A stretch of 64,000 nucleotides of DNA from Leadbetterella lacunae (lineage in GTDB: Bacteria > Bacteroidota > Bacteroidia > Cytophagales > Spirosomataceae). The position numbers were made by a program, and so were the translations under genes. A model generated the notes under the pieces. It was not told the DNA's origin and ran no database searches. It was given only the letters and a program-made list of their open reading frames with translations. The DNA lies in NCBI RefSeq assembly GCF_042649125.1, contig NZ_JBHRYQ010000001.1:372001-436000 (forward strand), given 5' to 3'. Below are positions 27,626-35,630 of this stretch, in pieces. Position 1 is the first letter of the stretch. Each line of letters starts with the position of its first letter.

Positions 27626-27768
27626 CGTACGTACGGTGGTGTGACCGGGCTGGCGAACCAGAAGCGTACTGTTGGCTTTACGGCCTACGGCCGTTTACTC
27701 GATTAGCAGCAGCCTAATTTAGTTATTCTCATCTTTCAATTCATGTTGAGCTTTACTTTTTAATAATA

Positions 27769-27960
27769 TTATTCTTTTATGTAATTAACAATATAGTTCT
27801 TAACAAGATAAATAATAAATATTATTATAAAAGATCCTAAGGCAATATAAACGAAAATGTCTCTATATTCTATCTTGTCTAAGATAGACATAGCAATAAT
27901 TATTATTAAAGAGAATATGCCAATAAGTCTTAGCATTCCAATGATTCTTTTTGTTGTCAT
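27769..27960 (-). CDS. small two-helix membrane protein
   Basis: 63 residues with two hydrophobic segments (LIGIFSLIIIIAMSIL and IALGSFIIIFIIYLV) and a basic end. It starts with ATG. An inverted repeat, CAAGTGTTTTT/AAAAACACTTG at 27996-28042, lies upstream and could be an operator or a terminator arm. No family recognised; small AT-rich frames like this can occur by chance. Confidence 0.45.
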   Translation of the reverse strand: MTTKRIIGMLRLIGIFSLIIIIAMSILDKIEYRDIFVYIALGSFIIIFIIYLVKNYIVNYIKE

Positions 27961-28379
27961 TTTTAAATTTTTGATTTGAGTAAATTATTAGTTTTCAAGT
28001 GTTTTTAATTTTTTGCAAACATATTTGAACAAAAAACACTTGAAAAATTTAAGTTTTTCAAAGAGATATAATTTTAAACTTAATTTGTTTTGCCAATATA
28101 TGTATTGATGTCTTGATTAATCGGGTTAAGTTAGTTTTTATTCAAAAATTATTTCTTGTTTATAATCTCAAAATGACATTGTCAAATCTCAAACTGTCTT
28201 GCTGATGCATATTTCAAAAAGCTTTAAATAATTTATATGTTGAGAAAAGAATAGATCACTTTTCAGGTTGTTTTAGAATTCCTTAGTTATTGCAATTTTC
28301 TAATTAATTTCTATTATTTATCTTATATAGTATTTGTCTTCAATACGTTCTGACTAACGTTTTTTTTATGCGTTGAATA
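27961..28379. other. intergenic region at the 3' side of the IS110 transposase
   Basis: 419 bp, very AT-rich. It holds the inverted repeat at 27996-28042 and, close to the transposase stop, the presumed right end of the IS110 element, whose exact boundary I cannot set because these elements lack terminal inverted repeats. Confidence 0.4.
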
Positions 28380-29744
28380 TCAATTGATTATCACTTCGAG
28401 GTCTTCGCTTGTCAATCCAAATTTATCAATTTGTTTTTGAATTCTTTTGACCAAGCCTAGCTTTCTTTTTTGATCTAAAAACAAATAGCCTTCGGGGTTT
28501 ATGTATCTTGTACCTTTTGTTACCATATTCCATACTATTACCGCCAATTTTCGTGCAGTAGCACTAATTGCTGATACTCTTCCTTTTTTAAAGTTTATTC
28601 TCTGAAAAAAATCTCTTAAAGGAGTTGAGTCTTTTAAATTCCCAATTGCATTCGCAGCGTTCCTTAAGGCTATTTTTAGTCGATTACTTCCTTTTGGAAC
28701 CTTACTTGATATTATTTTACCACCAGTTTTCTTATTATTGGGAGCTAACCTTAACCAACTTGCAAACTGTTTGGCTGTTTGGAATTTCTTTATACCTTCT
28801 AAGCCAACTTCACTTATTAAATGCAGGATTGTTCCATGCGAAAAACCTTCAATTTCCATGAGGTCAACGCCTTCAAAATATTGGTAGCCTACTATGTTTA
28901 AATCTATGTTTTTGGGAGTATTTTTATTGATCCTTTTATGTGATTTTTTGTCAATATAATGTTGCCTTTTATTATCGTCTTGATCAATAATCTTATTCAG
29001 CATTTTCTCTATTTCTGTATCACAAGCTGTGATTTTTGTTTGAATGATTTTATACATATCAAGTTCTTGCTGAAGAGCAAATAAATAGTCCATTCTACCA
29101 TTAGTTTCAAGAGCTTTAGCTATTTCAGCTTCTGATTTTCTACAGTTCCCATGTCTAAGCTCTGCTAGTTTTTCAGGTTTTGTTTCGCCTTTGCAAATTG
29201 CTTCTATTATTGCCATTCCTGTAAGTCCACATATGTCATTTACTACCACGTCCAGTCTCAAATTAAGAAGTCGCAGGTATTTTTGCATCTTCTTTTGAGT
29301 GCTTGCAGCCATGTCAAGTAAGTTGGCTCTGTGTCTGCAATAAGTCCGTAGTTGCTCGGTGGCTTCATCGGGCAGAAAACTACCTGATAAAAGACCAATA
29401 CTGTGGAGTTTTTGAATCCAAGCACAGTCTTGAATGTCCGTTTTACGGCCTTTAATGTTTTTGGTAAATTTACCATTACACAAAATCACCTGAAAACCGC
29501 GATTTATCAAAACTGCATAAAGTGCCTGCCAATAAGTACCCGTGCTTTCCATGGCTACAGTGGTTACTTTGTTTTCGTCAAGCCAATCGGCAATGGACTG
29601 AAGGTCTTCATTAAAAACACCAAACTCTTTGATGTCTTTTTCTTTTTGACCTACTGAGACCCAATGAGAGCGGCTACCTATGTCAATTCCTGCGGCATTA
29701 GGATTGACAATTTCCATGGATAATGATTCAGTTTTTTGATCCAT
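28380..29744 (-). CDS. IS110-family transposase (DEDD)
   Basis: 454 residues, full length for the family. The N-terminal RuvC-like domain has the first Asp in GIDIGSRSHW, Glu in AMESTGTYW and two Asp in KTDIQDCAWI. The C-terminal transposase_20 domain has the LMEIEGFSHGTILHLISEVG helix-hairpin and the ASWLRLAPNNKKTGGK serine-region block. It appears intact and may be active. IS110 enzymes use a bridge RNA encoded in their own non-coding end to choose the target. It sits inside the accessory island between the group II remnant and an attC-like palindrome. Confidence 0.95.
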   Translation of the reverse strand: MDQKTESLSMEIVNPNAAGIDIGSRSHWVSVGQKEKDIKEFGVFNEDLQSIADWLDENKVTTVAMESTGTYWQALYAVLINRGFQVILCNGKFTKNIKGRKTDIQDCAWIQKLHSIGLLSGSFLPDEATEQLRTYCRHRANLLDMAASTQKKMQKYLRLLNLRLDVVVNDICGLTGMAIIEAICKGETKPEKLAELRHGNCRKSEAEIAKALETNGRMDYLFALQQELDMYKIIQTKITACDTEIEKMLNKIIDQDDNKRQHYIDKKSHKRINKNTPKNIDLNIVGYQYFEGVDLMEIEGFSHGTILHLISEVGLEGIKKFQTAKQFASWLRLAPNNKKTGGKIISSKVPKGSNRLKIALRNAANAIGNLKDSTPLRDFFQRINFKKGRVSAISATARKLAVIVWNMVTKGTRYINPEGYLFLDQKRKLGLVKRIQKQIDKFGLTSEDLEVIIN

Positions 29745-29985
29745 AAAATTTGAGTTTTAATTTAAAAAATACTCAAAGGGAGTGCTCTTTTGGAATAATA
29801 AATATTCTGAACGGGGTTTCGTATTCTGATAGTAACCGGAACAGAACCGCCACTTAAGTTATGACACACACTCCAACCAGGATTGCCCTCGTACTATTAC
29901 GCAACAGTTTAAAAATCGGCCTTGCAATGAGTTTTCAAATTTAAGGAATTGTTTCATAAGTGCTTCCACGTTAGCATACTAAGTT
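29745..29985 (-). ncRNA. candidate IS110 bridge-RNA region (left end)
   Basis: The roughly 240 bp upstream of the transposase start have no ORF and more structure than nearby spacers. A stem GGAGTG/CACTCC encloses about 100 nt (29779-29876), containing two TATTCTGA repeats around GAACGGGGTTTCG and the paired-looking AACCGGAACAG. In IS110-group elements this position encodes the bridge RNA. Loop identity with target and donor was not determined, and the outer boundary is a guess. Confidence 0.4.
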
Positions 29986-30150
29986 AATGGGCGAGGCTTA
30001 TATGCTGGATTGCTGCTAACGTCCGGCAGCTTGCCGAAGTGGCGGAAATCGAAGCACAAATGTTCAATTTTGTACAAAAGTTGAATCGAAGAACTGCTTT
30101 TGAATTCAGCACTAAACCCGCCATTTTGCCAAACTGTTGTATGTGCTGTT
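29986..30150. repeat. attC-like structured palindrome 1
   Basis: A non-coding block with nested dyads: CCGGCAGCTTGCCG, outer GTGGCGG ... CCGCCA arms about 75 bp apart, an inner TTCAATTTTGTACAAAAGTTGAA-type palindrome (23 bp), and an end at GCCAAACTGTTGTATGTGCTG. Blocks of this style separate gene cassettes in many Bacteroidota chromosomes. It sits just past the stop codon of the serine hydrolase, on the expected 3' side of the gene. No consensus GTTRRRY site was confirmed. Confidence 0.5.
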
Positions 30151-30155
30151 TATTT

Positions 30156-31202
30156 TTACTTTATCTCGATGTCATCATATAAATTACCAACTACTTTTTC
30201 TAAAATTTCTCCCGTTCCATCAAAGCTCGCATTTGTCAATATGGATATTCCCATATTTTTTTTAGGATAAATCACAAACCAATTCTGCATTCCATATATA
30301 CCTCCGTGATGTCTGAAAATTAATTCATCACCATTTTCTATGATGTACCAATGATAGCCTTCCCAAAAATCCGAACCTTCTTTAAATAATTTTTTATGAG
30401 ATTCATTTACAATAGGACTCGACTTGTCGAGTTGCAATTTCATATATTTCACTAAATCCGTAGTCGTAGAGTGTAATCCTGAAATTCCACCCCATAAAGT
30501 TCTATTAAAATTAGGCATTAACTCGTTTTTACCGTTATAACCTTTTACCAATCTTTTTCTATCATTTTCATTGAGTGAAAATTTGGTTTGGTTCATTTTA
30601 TTTGGTTTCAAAATATACTCTGTTACCAATTCCTCAAAAGGTTTTTGATACACTTTTTCAAGTATATATGCGGTCACCTCTGGAGCCGTGTTTGAATAGA
30701 AATATGTTTCTCCAGGTTTCGTTTCAATTTTGATTTGTTTTAATCCTTCAAAAAAAACCTTTTTATTTTCACTTTTTGGAGGCATATTAGGAAATCCACT
30801 TGTATGGGTGATGAGGTGTTGGATTGTTATAGGTTCACCTTTATATTCTAAATTGGGATAAGGTTCATCAAGATAGATTCTAATATCATCATCTAAATTT
30901 ACTTTTTTTTCAAGTACCGCTTTCGCAGCTATATAGCCTGTAAAAGTTTTAGTTACAGATGCTATTTCATAAAGTGTAGAATCGTTTGGTTTGTTTCCTT
31001 TTCCGATAGTTAATTCTCCAAAATGTTTTATTGTGGCTTCTCCATCTTTATACAGTGAAATAGAAACAGAATGAAACCTTTTGTCCTCTAATAACTGAAG
31101 AGCATTTTTTGTAATCGCATTTTCAACATTTTGTTTATTGATTTGCTGAGCACTTTTACATCCAAGTAAGGCAAAAAATATAATAGTGATTAAATATTTC
31201 AT
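30156..31202 (-). CDS. lipoprotein serine hydrolase, beta-lactamase fold
   Basis: 348 residues, signal peptide ending in lipobox ALLGC. SxxK motif is in IASVTKTF, the Tyr motif in FYSNTAPEV and the third motif in RHHGGIYG (HGG in place of KTG). This is the PF00144 family, probably a periplasmic esterase or peptidase. It lies between two attC-like palindromes like a gene cassette. AT-rich codon use matches the island rather than the chromosomal core genes. Confidence 0.88.
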   Translation of the reverse strand: MKYLITIIFFALLGCKSAQQINKQNVENAITKNALQLLEDKRFHSVSISLYKDGEATIKHFGELTIGKGNKPNDSTLYEIASVTKTFTGYIAAKAVLEKKVNLDDDIRIYLDEPYPNLEYKGEPITIQHLITHTSGFPNMPPKSENKKVFFEGLKQIKIETKPGETYFYSNTAPEVTAYILEKVYQKPFEELVTEYILKPNKMNQTKFSLNENDRKRLVKGYNGKNELMPNFNRTLWGGISGLHSTTTDLVKYMKLQLDKSSPIVNESHKKLFKEGSDFWEGYHWYIIENGDELIFRHHGGIYGMQNWFVIYPKKNMGISILTNASFDGTGEILEKVVGNLYDDIEIK

Positions 31203-31239
31203 TGTTATAATTTATAGTTTAATTTTTTGGTTAAGTGGT

Positions 31240-31335
31240 TAAATAGCACATAACGGCTAAAATATGCGAGGGCTTTTTGAGCGTTAGCCTTATGCGAGGA
31301 GGATAAAAGCTCTCGTATATTTTTGTGTTATAGCA
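31240..31335. repeat. attC-like structured palindrome 2
   Basis: Imperfect 19 bp arms AAAATATGCGAGGGCTTTT and AAAAGCTCTCGTATATTTT (17 of 19 pair) with outer CATAAC / GTTAT ends and a middle CGTTAGCC. It could fold into a long hairpin like an integron attC, but the R' and R'' boxes do not fit the RYYYAAC/GTTRRRY consensus exactly. Confidence 0.5.
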
Positions 31336-31341
31336 AGTTAT

Positions 31342-31722
31342 TTATTCATCTTTCAAAAGGCTTAATTTAAACTTGCCTCTAATATTTTGGTTATAAAATG
31401 AACCTTTAGACTTCGATTTTTTAAATGAAATCCAATAGTTCAATGGCACTCCACCATGAAAGTATTTCTTGTCCTTAACTTGTAATACGAAATATCCTGT
31501 TTTTAAGTCGCAACTATAATAAAAGCAATTCGTTATCCATGAACTATTACCTAATCCTAATTCTTCAATAAAACTAAATTCCGTATTTTCTAATTGATAT
31601 TCTAACTCGACAAAAGTTGATGGTTTTTTAAGTTGGTTATCGCAAGAAACCCCATTATTACAACTAATTAAAAATAAAATTGTCAATGTGTAAGAAAGTT
31701 TCTTTAACCAATATTCTATCAT
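31342..31722 (-). CDS. hypothetical lipoprotein
   Basis: 126 residues, lipobox FLISC in the signal peptide followed by a small domain with Cys in NCFYYSCDL. No family recognised. It is the last gene of a three-gene run: the membrane-protein gene ends 5 bp upstream. Confidence 0.6.
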   Translation of the reverse strand: MIEYWLKKLSYTLTILFLISCNNGVSCDNQLKKPSTFVELEYQLENTEFSFIEELGLGNSSWITNCFYYSCDLKTGYFVLQVKDKKYFHGGVPLNYWISFKKSKSKGSFYNQNIRGKFKLSLLKDE

Positions 31723-31727
31723 TTTAA

Positions 31728-32195
31728 TTAATTTTCATCTAAGTTAAAGTTGCCGAATACTGGGAGGACTAATGAAGAGAGAATGAATGATAATATAAAA
31801 CCTAAATAAGCTATGCCGACAAAAATAGTTTTTATTGGACTTTCATCCCAAATTGTCCTTAAAAAGCTCCCATTTTGATTGCTACTTTCAATTGGATTAT
31901 AATAGAAAAAATAGAGAATAGCTATTATACCTAAGATACCTGATATGGTATGTAATAAAATTATAAACTTGTTGAAGTTAAATAGTTTAAAAATGAAAAT
32001 CCTCAATAAAGAAGGTATTTCACTGACAAAAACTGTGATTAGCCCATAAATCATTGAAAAACCAAGAATAAGCCAAATCCAACTAAGAGAATGTAAAAAT
32101 AGAAAACCTAGGAGGCCAAAATAAATTCCATAATAAGTGAAACAATAGAATAGTAACAATGTCAGAGGAAGCAATAAAAATTTTAAGTATTTCAT
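31728..32195 (-). CDS. hypothetical membrane protein
   Basis: 155 residues with four or five hydrophobic helices (for example FLLLPLTLLLFYCF, GILGIIAILYFFYY and IAYLGFILSFILSSLVL). No catalytic motif. Spaced 5 bp from both neighbouring genes, so it is cotranscribed with them. Confidence 0.6.
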   Translation of the reverse strand: MKYLKFLLLPLTLLLFYCFTYYGIYFGLLGFLFLHSLSWIWLILGFSMIYGLITVFVSEIPSLLRIFIFKLFNFNKFIILLHTISGILGIIAILYFFYYNPIESSNQNGSFLRTIWDESPIKTIFVGIAYLGFILSFILSSLVLPVFGNFNLDEN

Positions 32196-32200
32196 GTAAA

Positions 32201-32413
32201 TTAGTTATTAATTACATTATAAATTGTTTTAAGGTCATAATTAAGTTCGTAAGAAATATTCTCTCCGTCAATTACAGACTTTAATACTATTCTTACGGTA
32301 TGTTGATTAATTTGCTCAATACAGGATATACTCAAAGGGTCTATTAGTAGAAATTTTCCATCTACGCCATTAAATTGTTTGAGATTGTGTTTTTGTTTTT
32401 CGTTCGTGTCCAT
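32201..32413 (-). CDS. hypothetical small protein, first gene of operon
   Basis: 70 residues, soluble, with beta-rich content (FLLIDPLSISCIEQINQHTV, RIVLKSVIDG). No family recognised. The start lies 35 bp from long direct repeat copy 2, which may carry its promoter. Confidence 0.55.
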   Translation of the reverse strand: MDTNEKQKHNLKQFNGVDGKFLLIDPLSISCIEQINQHTVRIVLKSVIDGENISYELNYDLKTIYNVINN

Positions 32414-32447
32414 TTTCTTATTTTTTTAATTTGCTATAACATAAGTG

Positions 32448-32667
32448 TACCCCCAAATCCAGAAGTAGCCTCTATATCGTTATTGTCTTTTTTAATGTTA
32501 AATATTTAGAAAATAGACATCCATCCGTTTGTAAGCGTTTGTAAGCATTTGTAAGCATTTGTTGGCGGATAAATCGTGTTGGTTTATAATGTTCTAATTT
32601 TGCACAATTTACAGTTTTATTTTAAAAATAAAACCAAGGGTGGCGTTTATTGATTTATCGGTAAATT
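32448..32667. repeat. long direct repeat R, copy 2
   Basis: Partner of 27024-27223, same orientation. It carries an expansion of a 10 bp unit (CGTTTGTAAG x2, CATTTGTAAG, CATTTGTTGG at about 32526-32564) where copy 1 has only two units. Conserved blocks and promoter-like box TAATTTTG (32595-32602) are as in copy 1. Confidence 0.85.
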
Positions 32668-32766
32668 TTGTTTGAGTTTCATTAGGATTTGGTCCGTGTT
32701 TTGGTGGTTTTGTCTTTCGTAATAGGTTCAAGTTTTTGATTTTTATATTGAATATTCAATAAGGTC

Positions 32767-33390
32767 TCAGTTGAGGTTGTGGGGCATATTTCGGTTGGTG
32801 GGTTTCAGGGTTTTAGACGCAAATACCATGGCCTGCAGCACCAGTAATATGATGATGATAATCGCAAATACAAACTCGGAGGAGTTTTTGCCCGAAAGGT
32901 ACAGTTTCTCCGCCTGATTCATTATTTGTTTTGACTCTTCGAGCTGTATCACAGACAGTTCGTTTAATATCGCCAATGCCTCATCTGCGGCTTTTAGTTT
33001 TTGTTGGGCTTGGTCTATTTCGGTATCCATAAACCGGTTTAAGGTCGTGGTCAGTTCCGCTGCCTTACTCTTTTCTGCTGCGGTTAATTTTGTCTTTTGG
33101 TAGGCCGCGTTTTTTTCTGAAATATTTGTATTTAGCGTGCCTATTTTATCTGTTTTTACGGTTTTTCCCCAATCGGCCTGGAGCACTTCTTTGATTCTAA
33201 AAACCTCATTTGACATTTTGAAAATGTAACCCTCGGCTATCAGCCTGTCCTCATATAAAGTACCGATGGTGTTTTTCACGTTTTCGGTATGGTTTCGGTC
33301 TATGTAGTTGCTGATCAGCACCAACACACACAGCGAAAGCAACGAAACTGAGGCTATTATTTTGTTTTTAATTCGGTAGGTCCATTTCAT
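32767..33390 (-). CDS. MCP-type four-helix-bundle sensor protein lacking a signalling domain
   Basis: 207 residues: N-terminal helix in the membrane (IIASVSLLSLCVLVLIS), a 130-residue helical extracytoplasmic region like 4HB_MCP domains, a second membrane helix (FVFAIIIIILLVLQAMVF) and only 20 cytoplasmic residues. There is no HAMP, kinase or methyl-accepting domain. It could be a truncated receptor or a standalone accessory subunit. No kinase gene is adjacent. Confidence 0.65.
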   Translation of the reverse strand: MKWTYRIKNKIIASVSLLSLCVLVLISNYIDRNHTENVKNTIGTLYEDRLIAEGYIFKMSNEVFRIKEVLQADWGKTVKTDKIGTLNTNISEKNAAYQKTKLTAAEKSKAAELTTTLNRFMDTEIDQAQQKLKAADEALAILNELSVIQLEESKQIMNQAEKLYLSGKNSSEFVFAIIIIILLVLQAMVFASKTLKPTNRNMPHNLN

Positions 33391-33521
33391 ATCTTGTAGC
33401 GGTTGATTTTATACGAAAGATATTCTTTATTCGATATAAACCCACACCCGAAGTTTATCAAGACGGTTTTAGTAGCCCAAGTCCGTGTTTTTGTATATGT
33501 TAAGCTTTTTTATAAAAAAAT

Positions 33522-33560
33522 AAGCAGGTAATAAGAATTTGATTTCTGTTTTACCTGCTT
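33522..33560 (-). terminator. intrinsic terminator of the cytochrome c gene
   Basis: Hairpin AAGCAGGTAA / TTACCTGCTT, with a T-tract (ATTTTTTTATA) next on the minus strand, about 50 bp after the stop codon. Confidence 0.8.
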
Positions 33561-33609
33561 CAAAATGGGCGTTTATGTAATTTTTATTTCTGTCAATGTT
33601 TGTCTAGTC

Positions 33610-34212
33610 TTACATTTTGTCGGGAGTGATAGGGTCGGGCACAACGTTTTTGACTGGCTTTATGCTTTTTAAATAGGCAAAAATGGCGTCTGAGTCTTCG
33701 TCTTTGAGGAAGGCGTAGTTAAACCATGGCATAGGAGGCAGTAGCATTCTTTCGGTATCGAGGCCTTTGTATTTACCTTTGGTTAGGGCGTTTTTAAACT
33801 GTTCTTTGGTCCAGGTGCCTATGCCGGTGGCGTCAGGCGTAATATTGGCTGCAAACGAGACACCCCACGGTCCATTGGCTCCTGTTAAGTCGGGGTAAAA
33901 CATAGAGAAGCCCTCTTTTTGGAGGGGATTGTTGAATTTGACAATCGGCCTTTCAGCCGGATAGCCAGAGAGCATTAATTCCGGAATAATTTCGGGGCCT
34001 TTGGCTCCCATTTGTTTGGGCGAGTGGCAGTCGTGACAACCCATAATCGCCACGAGGTACTCGCCTCGTTTTACGTCATTTTCTGTTTGGCCTACCACCA
34101 AAACTTGTTTTTCAGTGGCTTTTTTCTCGTCTAGTGAGCAGGAGCCTAAACTCACAGCCATAGCCACGGCCATAAAAGCGGGTAAAGTAAAATTGTTAGT
34201 TTTCATTTTCAT
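33610..34212 (-). CDS. c-type cytochrome lipoprotein
   Basis: 200 residues, lipobox SLGSC, then a single haem-binding motif GCHDCHSPK (CxxCH) near residue 58. A C-terminal Met-containing segment (RMLLPPMPWFNY) is a likely axial ligand. It matches Bacteroidota periplasmic cytochrome c proteins of about 200 residues. The redox partner is unknown; no oxidase genes are adjacent. A second ATG two codons downstream of the first is possible. Confidence 0.88.
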   Translation of the reverse strand: MKMKTNNFTLPAFMAVAMAVSLGSCSLDEKKATEKQVLVVGQTENDVKRGEYLVAIMGCHDCHSPKQMGAKGPEIIPELMLSGYPAERPIVKFNNPLQKEGFSMFYPDLTGANGPWGVSFAANITPDATGIGTWTKEQFKNALTKGKYKGLDTERMLLPPMPWFNYAFLKDEDSDAIFAYLKSIKPVKNVVPDPITPDKM

Positions 34213-34383
34213 GTATATTATAGTTCCAAAAAATTATGGCAAAGTCAATAATTAAGTCGGGCTATTTATAAGTTTTGGGCTATTATTTTCTTTAACATTT
34301 TAAAAAAATGATAAAGGTTTTTTAGTTTTTTATGGGATGTCGTTGTGTTTAATCAATTGTGGATAAGGTTAAACGTAATCAAG

Positions 34384-34812
34384 TTAAAAATACAAATCTT
34401 CTTCAAGAATATTATTCATGAGTTCATCTTGGGCTTGGATCATTTTTTTTAGAAATATTCTTTTCCCCAAGAGTTTACTTTTTAGGCTTAATTTAAACTC
34501 TACTTCACATTCCATTTCGCCAATATGAAGAAAATCATACTCAAAACTCACCTTAGTAAGCGGTATTTTCTTTATTTGATATTCTATTTTATTGTTTTTT
34601 TGCCTTACCACAGTCAAGTACTTCATTCTAATCGGAATCCAATTAAAAGGTTGCTCTTTGACGATATACTCGGTTTTCGATGAGTTTTTGCTGTTTACTA
34701 ATATTACGTTTTTTATAAGTGGGTGATATTTTCCGTATGTTTTTAAATTGCCAAAAATATCTTTTAAATCGTTGATGTTATTTTTTAGTTTATACTTTTT
34801 CTTAAACTGCAT
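34384..34812 (-). CDS. SRPBCC-fold protein
   Basis: 142 residues. N-terminal KYKLKNNINDLKDIFGNL and FNWIPIRMKYLT strands, then ECEVEFKLSLKSKLLGK and a long C-terminal helix, as in SRPBCC (START-like) small ligand-binding proteins. No ligand can be predicted. A lone AT-rich gene. Confidence 0.65.
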   Translation of the reverse strand: MQFKKKYKLKNNINDLKDIFGNLKTYGKYHPLIKNVILVNSKNSSKTEYIVKEQPFNWIPIRMKYLTVVRQKNNKIEYQIKKIPLTKVSFEYDFLHIGEMECEVEFKLSLKSKLLGKRIFLKKMIQAQDELMNNILEEDLYF

Positions 34813-35208
34813 CTCTACCTTTGGTTTGAATTAGAATTGTTCATATTTTAATTTGAATAATTATTTGAGATGAGATAATATTCAAAAAGATTTCCAAAAG
34901 AATATGGTCTTGTATGCAGTTGACTATTAGCGTAATAGTATAGTTTTTCCATTTTTTTGTTGGACTTTTTGTAAGTTGCCATGCTTGTTTAACCTATTTT
35001 CTGGATTTTAAAACGAATGTAGGTTTTTTTATGAAATTAATTCTATTATTTTTTATTTATTTATTCAAAGGTTGTGTCCATTTAATCAGTTAGCATTAAG
35101 TAGGTTTACTCTTTTAGTTTTGGGATAAAAAAAAGCAACCCACCGAAATGGGCTGCTTGTGATTTAAAAGCTAAGGTTTGGGAATATGTAAAAAGGATCT
35201 GCTAGTAA
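34813..35208. other. intergenic region with terminator
   Basis: 396 bp holding the promoter of the SRPBCC gene and the terminator of the stress cluster at 35133. No gene seen. Confidence 0.5.
35133..35158 (-). terminator. intrinsic terminator of the HPF cluster
   Basis: Hairpin AAGCAACCCA / TGGGCTGCTT with loop CCGAAA. On the minus strand it is followed by TTTTTTTTATCCC, about 50 bp after the gene stop. Confidence 0.9.
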
Positions 35209-35589
35209 TTATTGCTTCTCAAAATGGCTTTTTACACGGGCATTTTTTTCATTATCCGTCATTTTATCCGCGGCTTCTACTTCTATTTTGATATCCTTAT
35301 AATGTGAGTCTTTCTGAAGGTAATTGTGTAGCTCTGTTTTGGCTTTGGTTGGGCCAAAAAGCAACACATCGTCATATTTTAAAATCACACTGCCTATCTC
35401 TTTATAAAACGCCTCGTGCATTTGCTGCTCTTTGTTGTGCATCACATGCTCACTGTTGCGAATCGCCTCGTCTTTTACTTCATAGGTAAACTTTGAGTCT
35501 ATGGTGTAGCAGTTTTCTGCTGCGTTTAGGTCTATTAAGTTGGCTTCCGAATGATCCATCCAGATTCCCAATTGTTTCGTATTGTTCAT
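35209..35589 (-). CDS. small baeRF/Pelota-like protein in HPF cluster
   Basis: 126 residues: N-terminal GIWMDHSEANLIDLN, SEHVMHNKEQQMHEAFYKEIG, DVLLFGPTKAKTEL and a basic C-terminus (KNARVKSHFEKQ). These blocks suit the eRF1/Pelota N-terminal-like bacterial proteins (baeRF) sometimes placed with HPF. The assignment is from motifs alone. It is last in a cluster with HPF 41 bp upstream, which suggests a stationary-phase ribosome role. Confidence 0.5.
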   Translation of the reverse strand: MNNTKQLGIWMDHSEANLIDLNAAENCYTIDSKFTYEVKDEAIRNSEHVMHNKEQQMHEAFYKEIGSVILKYDDVLLFGPTKAKTELHNYLQKDSHYKDIKIEVEAADKMTDNEKNARVKSHFEKQ

Positions 35590-35630
35590 AATTATTTGTG
35601 TTTTTGTTTTTGATATTTTTCAATATCAAA

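Larger units (their letters stand above)
27222..27710 (+). pseudogene. 3' remnant of a group II intron with maturase C-terminus
   Basis: The first frame encodes the end of an intron reverse transcriptase: AFDVWLRNRLRYCIWTVWNK, PERKRKNLIRLGVNQIQ, then TRMGG. After a 14 bp insertion the frame resumes as ITLEKLRLGGYESMLEYY and ends near 27580. Beyond it, CGCCGTA (27597) and TACGTACGGTGG look like the two arms of a domain V hairpin. The 5' part of the intron and most of the maturase are missing and the domain V strand is interrupted, so it cannot splice. Several short hairpin insertions are described in the findings. Confidence 0.85.

Noticed and set aside
32526..32564. Short tandem 10 bp units as CRISPR or iteron origin
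   Set aside because: Only four units, no Rep gene and no DnaA boxes seen.
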